Assembly: GCA_002497345.1 (NCBI GenBank)
Contig: DANS01000013.1
Span: forward strand, 1 to 15,688
Direction: 5' to 3'
Length of the DNA: 15,688 nt
Source of the DNA: Thermoproteus sp. UBA157
GTDB taxonomy: Archaea > Thermoproteota > Thermoprotei > Thermoproteales > Thermoproteaceae
Positions 1 through 6,117 of the stretch are shown in pieces. The translations under genes were made by a program, and so were the position numbers. The notes beneath the pieces were generated by a model, which saw only the letters and a list, made by a program, of their open reading frames with translations, had not been told where the DNA came from and did not search any database. Numbering within the stretch: position 1 is the first letter of the stretch; the number at the start of each line of letters is the position of its first letter.

Positions 1-36
1 TAGCCGAGACAGCCGGGGTGGCCGTCGCATAACTAT

Positions 37-311
37 ATGGTCCTCGCGTATTTGATAACGGCAGGCATGTCGAGAATAGGAAAGATGGAAGAGACGTCGT
101 GCGGACTCGTCGTTGAGACCTTCAAGGAGGTGCTCGGAGTCGTCGACCCTGATTCCATAGCGGCGGCTTCCGCGTGCTTGGGCGCGTTGAAGGGAGAGTC
201 GACGTGGGCGACGAGGTCGAGTGGGATATCGTAGAGATAAGGAGGCCCCCGGGCCGGTGGTCTTCAAGACACGCCGCCAATCCAATCTTTATTAAGAATC
301 TCAATCTATAG
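37..311 (+). pseudogene. Probable relic: thiolase-like N-terminus plus DUF35/OB-fold-like tail
   Basis: The frame from the ATG at 37 encodes about 50 residues that resemble the start of an SCP-2/archaeal thiolase: a short beta strand, then a G-M-S-R-I-G-K motif near residues 10-16 and an L-V-V-E-x-x-K-E-V-L helix followed by D-P-D-S-I. Homology is lost near position 187. From about 183, a different frame reads G-R-V-D-V-G-D-E-V-E-W and stops at TAG 309-311; this resembles the C-terminus of the DUF35 OB-fold proteins that accompany archaeal thiolases. The intact genes would need several hundred more codons, so a large internal deletion plus a frame change is the simplest reading. Acyl-CoA dehydrogenase genes directly downstream fit a former acyl-CoA operon. 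A separate frame entering from the left edge closes at TAA 30-32. Family assignment is by eye from short segments and remains tentative. Confidence 0.4.
287..295 (+). promoter_or_regulatory. TATA-like box for the acyl-CoA dehydrogenase operon
   Basis: CTTTATTAA is centred about 24 bases before the ATG at 315. The spacing fits a leaderless transcript starting at or next to the start codon, as for most operon-first genes in this window. Confidence 0.55.
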
Positions 312-314
312 CCT

Positions 315-1532
315 ATGGAGTTCTCAATATCTGGCGAGGACAAGATGTTTCTGGAATCTGTGAGGGCCTTCGCCGAGAGGGAAATAGCGCCTAGATGGGT
401 GGACATAGACGAGAGGAGGTGGCCCATCGAGGAGGTCGCGGCGAAGCTCGGCGAGGCCGGCCTCCTGGGGATACCCCTAAGCTCTAAATACGGGGGCCAA
501 GACGGGACCTTCCTGCAGGCGGCGCTGGCCGTGGAGGAGCTGGCCTACGCGGATCCCTCCTTGGCCACCCCCGTCTACGTGCTCCTGGAGACCGCTTGGC
601 CCTTCGTGGTGCAGAGATACGCCAGGGATGAGGTAAAGGAGGAGGTGCTCCCCGAGGTGGCCAAGGGGAGGGCCTTCATCGGGATTGGCTCAACGGAGCC
701 GCAGGGCGGCAGCGATGTGGCCTCATTTCAGACCAAGGCCGTCAAGGAGGGGGCCGTCTGGAGGCTCTACGGCGAGAAGAACATGGTCACAGGCATCACC
801 ACGATCCTCAACCTGCCCTACGGAGGCGGCGTCGTTGCCATAACGAGGACCGGCCGCCTCGAGGACAAACACAAGGGGATAACGGTGTTCCTCGCTCTCT
901 TGAAGCGCAAAGGCAAACTGCTCGAGGGCTTCGAGCACAAGGACTGGGAGGAGATCGGCAGACACGGCCTGCCCACCGGCTATCTTAGGCTCGAGGGCCT
1001 CCCGGTCGAAGACGGGTTCATGCTGGGGGAGCTAAACGGCGGCTTCAAGATCGCCATGGAGGGCTTCGACTTGGCCCGTACCGTGATAGGCGCGGCCTCG
1101 GTTGGGGCGGCCAAGTGGCTCCTCGACAGGGGACTCGAGTGGATAAGGCAGAGGTCGGTCTTCGGCAAGCCCATTGCGTCCTACCAAGCCGTGTCCTTTA
1201 AATTCGCCGAGCTTTACGCGCGCCTCGAGGCCGCCAAGCTCGCGGTGTATAAGGCCGCTTGGATCGCCGATAGGTTCTACAAAGGCGATGTCGCCTTCTC
1301 GCTCCGCGACATGGCCACGGCAGGCGCCATAGCTAAATACCTCGCAGTGAGCCTGGCGGTGGAGACCGCCTTGGAGGTCATGAAGTGGTTCGGAGGGGCC
1401 TCTTACTTCAAGGAGACCAACGTGGCGAGGGCCCTCCTCGGCGCTCTCTCGTACTACGTGGGGGCCGAAGGCGCCGAGAACATAATGAAGCTCATAATAG
1501 CCAGAAACGTGGTGGGGAGGGAGTATGTATAG
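315..1532 (+). CDS. Acyl-CoA dehydrogenase family protein (first of a pair)
   Basis: A 405-residue flavoprotein of the acyl-CoA dehydrogenase family, which oxidises acyl-CoA thioesters to 2-enoyl-CoA and passes electrons to an ETF-like acceptor; it should be cytosolic. The N-terminal helical domain covers roughly 1-120, the beta domain 121-235 (S-T-E-P-Q-G-G-S-D at 126-134) and the C-terminal helical domain 240-400. R-x-x-S-V-F-G-K-P-I near 278-287 matches the conserved FAD/dimer contact. E385, in A-E-G-A-E-N-I, aligns with the catalytic Glu of the usual Y-E-G-T-N-E-I. Two motifs are unusual: the K-x-W-I-T/S segment contacting the flavin reads K-N-M-V-T-G, and the Arg-Asp of the R-D-A-K motif reads Gly-Ala. 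The start is the ATG at 315, about 24 bases after a TATA-like box. The gene overlaps the next by 8 bases, so the two are co-transcribed. Family is certain; substrate is unknown. Confidence 0.92.
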   Translation: MEFSISGEDKMFLESVRAFAEREIAPRWVDIDERRWPIEEVAAKLGEAGLLGIPLSSKYGGQDGTFLQAALAVEELAYADPSLATPVYVLLETAWPFVVQRYARDEVKEEVLPEVAKGRAFIGIGSTEPQGGSDVASFQTKAVKEGAVWRLYGEKNMVTGITTILNLPYGGGVVAITRTGRLEDKHKGITVFLALLKRKGKLLEGFEHKDWEEIGRHGLPTGYLRLEGLPVEDGFMLGELNGGFKIAMEGFDLARTVIGAASVGAAKWLLDRGLEWIRQRSVFGKPIASYQAVSFKFAELYARLEAAKLAVYKAAWIADRFYKGDVAFSLRDMATAGAIAKYLAVSLAVETALEVMKWFGGASYFKETNVARALLGALSYYVGAEGAENIMKLIIARNVVGREYV

Positions 1533-2673
1533 CTACCCCCAGCTCTCGGAGGAGCACGCGCTGGTTAGGAAGACGGCGAGGGAGTTCGCCGAGAGGAGGG
1601 TCGCGCCCGCGGCCAGGAAGATAGACGAGGGCGAATATCCCCGCGAGCTGTTGAGGGAGGCGGGCGAGCTGGGTCTGCTCGCCCCGCATATACCTCAAGA
1701 ATTCGGAGGTGCCGGCCTAGACTTCAGGAGCCTCGTGCTAGCCGTCGAGGAGGTCGCAAAGGCCAGCCCAGCCCTCGCGACGATAATGGAGGTGCAGGGC
1801 TCTATGATAGCTTGGAATCTTTACCACTACGCGAACGAACGGATTAGGGAGGAGTGGCTAGAGGACGTGGCCAAGGGGAGGAGGATTGTGGCCTTCGCCC
1901 TCTCGGAGCCCTGCTGCGGCTCAGATGCCGCCGCCATACAGACGAGGGCCGAGAAGAGGGGAGGCGAGTGGGTAATAAACGGCGTGAAGCTCTGGATCAC
2001 CTCGGGCCTATACGCCGACGCATACCTCGTGGCGGCCAGGACCGGGCCGCCGGAGCTGAGGCATAAGTCCATAAGCCTCTTCCTCGTGGAGAGGTCGTCG
2101 TGCGTCGAGACGTCGCCCGTCAAGGTGATGGGGGTCCATGGCACCGGCACCGCCGAGGTTAAGCTCAACGACTGCAGGGTCGGAGACGAGGCCCTCGTCG
2201 GCAAGCTCAACGAGGGCTTTCAAGTCGTCTTGGACGATCTAAACAACGGGAGGACTTGCGTCGGCGCCATAGGGCTCGGCATAGCGGAGGCGGCGTTCGC
2301 CGAGGCCTATTCGTACACCAAGAGGAGGACGGCCTTCGGGAGGCCCCTCGCCGACTTCCAGGTGGTGCAGCACTATTTGGCCAACATATACGCCCAGATG
2401 GAGGCCGTGAGGCATGTGGTCTACACCGCGGCCCTCTACAGAGATCTCAAGGATCCGGCCTTTCCCATGTACGCCCAGTTGGCGAAGGTGCTCGCGTCTC
2501 GTTTGGCCGTAGACGCCACGAGGATCGCCATGCAAGTCATGGGCGGCTTCGGCTACTCCACCGATTCGAGGGTCGAGATGCTTTATAGAGATGCCAAGGC
2601 CACCGAGATATACGAAGGAGCCAACGAGGTGATATTGAACACCGTGTATAAATTCCTGGAGAGATACGCCTAG
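1525..2673 (+). CDS. Acyl-CoA dehydrogenase (second of a pair)
   Basis: A 382-residue acyl-CoA dehydrogenase close to the family consensus. F-A-L-S-E-P-C-C-G-S-D at 124-134 is the first family signature, and K-L-W-I-T-S at 155-160 is the flavin-contact segment. R-R-T-A-F-G-R-P-L lies near 267-275. The second signature, with G-G-F-G-Y and R-D-A-K, covers 337-358, and the catalytic base is E364 in I-Y-E-G-A-N-E-V. Length matches the family (about 380). The ATG lies 8 bases inside the upstream paralogue and is preceded by GGGGAGG at 1514-1520, a plausible Shine-Dalgarno sequence for an internal operon gene. The pair probably came from an old duplication, but the two are strongly diverged, so they may form a hetero-oligomer or act on different chain lengths. 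The acyl-CoA substrate cannot be read from the sequence. Confidence 0.95.
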   Translation: MYSYPQLSEEHALVRKTAREFAERRVAPAARKIDEGEYPRELLREAGELGLLAPHIPQEFGGAGLDFRSLVLAVEEVAKASPALATIMEVQGSMIAWNLYHYANERIREEWLEDVAKGRRIVAFALSEPCCGSDAAAIQTRAEKRGGEWVINGVKLWITSGLYADAYLVAARTGPPELRHKSISLFLVERSSCVETSPVKVMGVHGTGTAEVKLNDCRVGDEALVGKLNEGFQVVLDDLNNGRTCVGAIGLGIAEAAFAEAYSYTKRRTAFGRPLADFQVVQHYLANIYAQMEAVRHVVYTAALYRDLKDPAFPMYAQLAKVLASRLAVDATRIAMQVMGGFGYSTDSRVEMLYRDAKATEIYEGANEVILNTVYKFLERYA

Positions 2674-3065
2674 CCCCCGGCCGAGCGCTGTCTTTACCGC
2701 AGCCGAGGAGACGCGCCCAAACGTTGCACAGCTAACGACGCATAGGCCAACCATCGCGGTCGGCTGTTGACGACGTCGACGGAAGGATACGGCGCATCCG
2801 GCAGACGGCGATTTAGATATTGTTAACAAGTGCGAATTCGAAGCCTCCGCCCATTATGTCGAAATCCGCGTTTCTAACGTGGCGTCCTCCTCGGCACTTC
2901 CGCCGATCCCAGTGGCCAGGCCATGGCGAGGCGACCCCCCGTCTTCCTCTCGCGGAATCCGCGCTCCTAGTCGGCCGTTAAGCCCACGGGGCCGACGGCG
3001 TAAATCCATCCGCACGCAGAGGGCCCTCGGCGGCGCTCCTTTTTAAATCACCTGTAGGTGGTTAC
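2674..3065. other. Long intergenic spacer (392 bp)
   Basis: No frame here shows a convincing protein and I find no tRNA-like T-arm. It contains a perfect 7-bp inverted repeat, GTCGGCC at 2970-2976 and GGCCGAC at 2990-2996 with a 13-nt loop, and the promoter of the next gene at its right end. In a genome with mostly very short spacers this length is unusual. It could hide a non-coding RNA or eroded gene material, but nothing visible proves either. Confidence 0.5.
3039..3048 (+). promoter_or_regulatory. TATA-like box for the radA-like gene
   Basis: CTTTTTAAAT is centred about 22 bases upstream of the ATG at 3066, again implying a leaderless or near-leaderless mRNA. Confidence 0.6.
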
Positions 3066-4007
3066 ATGTCCAAAAGGAAGGGGGGCGAGGATTGGCTTGA
3101 AGTCCTGGAAGTCGGCCCATCGACCAGAAGGAGGCTGGAGGAGTTGGGAGTGACGTCTCTGGAACACCTCTTGGAGTTCACGGTGGACGAGCTCGTCGAC
3201 GCGGGGATCGAGCCGTCGACCGCCGAGAGGCTTCTGGCCAAGGCCAGGGAGCTTGTGGGCAGAAAGCCCAGGGCCGTGAAGGCGTCGGAGCTGCTTAAGG
3301 CCCAGTACAAGGTGGTCAAGACCGGGGTGGCCGAATTCGACGAGAAGACCCCTTGGGGCGGCCTGAGGGAGGCTTTCATCTACGAATTCGCTGGGGAGTT
3401 CGGCGCGGGGAAGTCGATGTTGGCGCATCAATTATCTGCGAAGTCCATAATTGAGGGGTTCGGTGACGTCGTTTATATAGACACGGAAGGGGCCTTCAAC
3501 GCGGGCTTGGTCGAGAGGATGGCCAAGAGGTTCGGCGGCGATCCCTCACAGGTCCTGGACAGAGTGTCGGTCTACGTCCCCGACAACGTCTCAGCGCTCG
3601 AGGCCTTCGTAAAGTACGAGCTGCCCAAGCACTTGAAGGAGGGAGCTAGGACCATAGTTGTCGATACGATCACGGCGTTGTACCGCGCCGAGTTCGTGGG
3701 GAGGGAGAGCTTGGCCGAGAGACAACAGCGCCTCCACTACCTTATCGACTGGTTTAGGCGCCATGCGAGGGTCTTCAACGCCTTGGTGGTCTTCACGAAC
3801 CAAGTAATGGACGTCCCCGAGGCCTTTCTATCCGGCTTGAAGAGGCCGGCGGGCGGCAACGTGTTGGCCCACGCCGTCAACGCGAGGTTCATGATGGCGA
3901 GGCCCTCGAAGCAGAAGGATGAGGGATACATGTGGCCTCTGGACGTCCCCGGCATGGCTCCCGACGTGAAGATACAATATAGGCTCGCCGACGACGGAGT
4001 CTACTAG
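3066..4007 (+). CDS. RadA-family recombinase (RadA or a RadA paralogue)
   Basis: A 313-residue RecA/Rad51-superfamily ATPase involved in homologous recombination or repair. Residues 10-65 form a helix-hairpin-helix-type N-terminal domain as in RadA. The ATPase core follows: Walker A G-E-F-G-A-G-K-S at 110-117, Walker B T-I-V-V-D at 196-200, the R-A-E-F-x-G-R-E-S-L-A-E-R-Q-Q block at 207-221, which is near-identical to RadA, and F-T-N-Q-V at 243-247. K-R-P-A-G-G-N at 259-265 matches the DNA-binding L2 region. The end aligns with the RadA C-terminus. Oddities: the polymerisation motif F-x-x-A appears as A-V-K-A at 70-73, Walker A ends in S-M rather than T-Q, and the segment after 280 is acidic rather than basic. 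It is slightly short (RadA is usually about 320-350). Family is certain; canonical RadA versus paralogue is not settled. It appears monocistronic. Confidence 0.9.
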   Translation: MSKRKGGEDWLEVLEVGPSTRRRLEELGVTSLEHLLEFTVDELVDAGIEPSTAERLLAKARELVGRKPRAVKASELLKAQYKVVKTGVAEFDEKTPWGGLREAFIYEFAGEFGAGKSMLAHQLSAKSIIEGFGDVVYIDTEGAFNAGLVERMAKRFGGDPSQVLDRVSVYVPDNVSALEAFVKYELPKHLKEGARTIVVDTITALYRAEFVGRESLAERQQRLHYLIDWFRRHARVFNALVVFTNQVMDVPEAFLSGLKRPAGGNVLAHAVNARFMMARPSKQKDEGYMWPLDVPGMAPDVKIQYRLADDGVY

Positions 4008-4038
4008 ATCCCTAATCCTCTCCGACTGTTGCGGCCGG

Positions 4039-5001
4039 CTATGCGGCCCTCCAGATTGCTATGTAGTAGGGAGAGTAGCGGGTATATCGCTTTTCCCTCT
4101 TATACCCGGCGGCTTCCAGCGTCGTCTCTACGTCCCTCCACTTGAAGACGTGTTTCGCCCCGAAGGAGACCACTATCGCCAGCAGGCCCGGCGTGGACTC
4201 GACGACTTGTTGCCCCACGAGGAGCGCCGCGCCGGGCTTGAGAACCCTCTTGAGGCAAGCGAGCTCCTTTATGGGATCGGCCATCCAATACAACGTGTGG
4301 AAGACTAGCGCTGCGTCGAATTGGCCCGCGAAGGCCTCGGCGACCTCCGCCGAGGACTCATCGCACATGGTGGAGGTCTGATACACGCACACCTTATCTG
4401 TGCATACGTTCGGCGCGATGCCGAGGAGCGCGGCTGCGGCCTCCACGTCGTCGGGCTCTGGGTCGTAGGCGAAATACCTATCGGGCTCGTGCCTTCTGAG
4501 CACCGCGTAGGCCATCTGCCCCTCCTTGCAATGGGGCTCCACTATTTTGGGGTATTGCTCTATCTTCATCAAGTCGAGGAAGGTCTCCCTCATGATGTCG
4601 TACCAGCCCTGCGCCAACATGGAGGAGTAAAGGACCCTCAGCTTTTCCCTATCTACCCTCCCCAGCGCCACCTCGACGGCCCCGAGGGCGTCGAAGGCGT
4701 CATGTAGCTCCACGAACTCGTTGGAATAGGGGTTCGTGGGCCTTTCCGGCCTTTCTACCCTCTTCACTATCTTGCCCTCGTCGTCTATCACGCCTCTAGC
4801 CCTTAAGGCCATGTAGAGGGCGCGGCCGAATATGTTCTTATTGGCATCTATCCCCAGCTCATGCTTGAGCTCTGACCACCACTTCGCGGCGTACCAAGTG
4901 CTCCAGCCCAACGCCTTCCTGACCTCCCCAATACCTCCTCCCGCCTTTATGAAGCGGCCGTAGTACCTCAAGGCATTGATATCGTCGAAGGAAAAACTCA
5001 T
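4039..5001 (-). CDS. SAM-dependent methyltransferase, class I fold
   Basis: A 320-residue protein with a class I methyltransferase domain in its C-terminal half. V-E-P-H-C-K-E-G-Q at 154-162 is a degenerate motif I (the AdoMet-binding loop), Y-D-P-E-P at 179-183 supplies the acidic post-strand loop, F-D-A-A-L-V-F-H-T-L-Y-W at 228-239 is motif IV-like, and L-K-P-G-A-A-L-L-V-G-Q at 254-264 is the usual 'leader carboxylate/LKPGG' region. Residues 1-90 are helical and basic and resemble a small winged-helix-like domain; 90-150 may be a linker or lid. The ATG overlaps the stop of the upstream 68-residue gene by four bases (ATGA), so translation is probably coupled. Motif I keeps only one of the usual glycines. 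The methyl acceptor (small molecule, lipid or nucleic acid) cannot be inferred. Confidence 0.75.
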   Translation of the reverse strand: MSFSFDDINALRYYGRFIKAGGGIGEVRKALGWSTWYAAKWWSELKHELGIDANKNIFGRALYMALRARGVIDDEGKIVKRVERPERPTNPYSNEFVELHDAFDALGAVEVALGRVDREKLRVLYSSMLAQGWYDIMRETFLDLMKIEQYPKIVEPHCKEGQMAYAVLRRHEPDRYFAYDPEPDDVEAAAALLGIAPNVCTDKVCVYQTSTMCDESSAEVAEAFAGQFDAALVFHTLYWMADPIKELACLKRVLKPGAALLVGQQVVESTPGLLAIVVSFGAKHVFKWRDVETTLEAAGYKREKRYTRYSPYYIAIWRAA

Positions 5002-5204
5002 GTGCAGACGAGGACCTCCGCCTCCTTAAGCCTTTTGAAAAGCGGCGCAAGCTCGGGCGGGATGGAGCCGGCGCGTAGCGCGTCCAACACCGCGTTCTGC
5101 AGCGTGGGAGGTACCAGCATAGAGAACATCTCGAAGTCCCTCACCTCGCAGTCGGCGAGGCGCTCGACGCGGCCCTCCTCGACCCTGTACCTCGTCACGC
5201 TCAT
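4998..5204 (-). CDS. Small conserved-looking protein upstream of the methyltransferase
   Basis: A 68-residue protein I do not recognise. It begins with a short charged beta-like segment (residues 1-22), continues with F-E-M-F-S-M-L-V-P-P near 24-33, and ends in amphipathic helices. There are no cysteine clusters, membrane segments or signal peptide. The start is supported by a TATA-like box (minus strand, 5221-5234) about 25 bases upstream, giving a leaderless transcript. Its TGA overlaps the methyltransferase ATG as ATGA. This coupling suggests a subunit or regulator of the methyltransferase, which is inference from position only. Confidence 0.7.
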   Translation of the reverse strand: MSVTRYRVEEGRVERLADCEVRDFEMFSMLVPPTLQNAVLDALRAGSIPPELAPLFKRLKEAEVLVCT

Positions 5205-5220
5205 GCCTATTTCCTTTCCC

Positions 5221-5234
5221 TCTAGATAAAAATC
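5221..5234 (-). promoter_or_regulatory. TATA-like box for the minus-strand methyltransferase unit
   Basis: Read on the minus strand this is GATTTTTATCTAGA, centred about 25 bases before the ATG at 5204. It shares a 76-bp divergent region with the uppP-like promoter. Confidence 0.6.
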
Positions 5235-5252
5235 TTACGTAGCGTCAAAACG

Positions 5253-5263
5253 TTTTTATATAG
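5253..5263 (+). promoter_or_regulatory. TATA box for the uppP-like gene
   Basis: TTTTTATATAG is centred about 23 bases upstream of the ATG at 5281. It directly follows the palindrome AAAACGTTTT (5247-5256), which overlaps the expected BRE position. Confidence 0.65.
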
Positions 5264-5280
5264 TTTAAGATGCCGGCATT

Positions 5281-6117
5281 ATGAGCTGGGCGCTAGACGG
5301 CGTGGTTCTGGGCTTGGTGCAAGGCGTGAGCGAGTGGTTGCCCATAAGCAGCAAGACGCAAATAATGTTCGTCTCGACGTATCTGTTGGGCCTCACCTTC
5401 GGCGCGGCCTACGCCTTTGGCCTCTTTTTGGAGTTCGCCACGCTGGCTGCGGCTGTTATTTATTTCAGGAGGGAGGTGTGGGGAGTTCTGAAGGCCTTGG
5501 CCCTTCGGGGCACCGAGGAGGACAAAATATTGCTAAAGTATCTGGTCGCGGTCACGCTAGTCACCGCCGTGGTGGCGTTGCCCATATATCTCTACTTCAG
5601 CTCCCTATCAGGGCCCGTCGTAGGTGTGCCGATGATAGCGCTAGGCTTAATCCTAATCGCCGATGGCCTCTTGATAAAGGCTGCGAGGGGGAGGTACGCG
5701 CCGCGCAAGGACCTCCCCTCGCTGGGGTGGAAGGACCTCGTGATAATAGGCGCCGCGCAAGGGCTCGCCGCTCTGCCCGGCGTCAGCAGATCCGGCATCA
5801 CGATCTCGGCTATGTTGTTGCTAGGGGTGAAACCTAGAGACGCCTTTAGGTTATCCTTCCTGGCCTTGATACCAGCCGCATTGGGGGCGTCCGCGCTCCC
5901 TCTGCTCGTATCGCGCCATAAGATAGAGGCGGCCATCTCGCTCGTATCGACAGGAGGCATCGCCGTGGCCGCCGTGGTGGCGACCGTTGTGAGCTTATTA
6001 ATGATAAGCCTTTTGTTAAGGCTAGCGTCCAGCGAGAAGGTCGTGCCCCTAGTGGTGGGCCTAGGGGCGTTGGCCATTATAGGCGGAATAGTCGGGGTCT
6101 TGACCGGCTACGGCTGA
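5281..6117 (+). CDS. uppP: UppP/BacA-family polyprenyl-diphosphate phosphatase
   Basis: A 278-residue, very hydrophobic integral membrane protein of the undecaprenyl-diphosphate phosphatase (BacA) family. In archaea these are presumed to dephosphorylate a dolichyl-type or other polyprenyl diphosphate to recycle the lipid carrier used in glycosylation. Motif 1 is G-L-V-Q-G-V-S-E-W-L-P-I-S-S at 11-24, giving the family's (E/Q)xxxE pair as Q14/E18. Motif 2 is A-L-P-G-V-S-R-S-G-I-T at 164-174 with the catalytic Arg at 170. About eight membrane helices are visible, at the usual length for the family. After S-S the protein reads K-T-Q instead of the bacterial T-G-H, a local active-site difference. 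The start is set by the TATA box about 23 bases upstream. The stop lies inside the 3' end of the convergent glucoamylase gene (10-base overlap). Confidence 0.9.
   Translation: MSWALDGVVLGLVQGVSEWLPISSKTQIMFVSTYLLGLTFGAAYAFGLFLEFATLAAAVIYFRREVWGVLKALALRGTEEDKILLKYLVAVTLVTAVVALPIYLYFSSLSGPVVGVPMIALGLILIADGLLIKAARGRYAPRKDLPSLGWKDLVIIGAAQGLAALPGVSRSGITISAMLLLGVKPRDAFRLSFLALIPAALGASALPLLVSRHKIEAAISLVSTGGIAVAAVVATVVSLLMISLLLRLASSEKVVPLVVGLGALAIIGGIVGVLTGYG

Noticed and set aside
2828..2856. TTCGAA-like sequence resembling a tRNA T-loop
   Set aside because: The flanking bases cannot form the T-stem, and no acceptor or anticodon arm is visible.
5247..5279. Palindromes AAAACGTTTT and ATGCCGGCAT around the uppP-like promoter
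   Set aside because: Ten-base palindromes are expected many times in 15.7 kb, so position alone is not enough to call operators.
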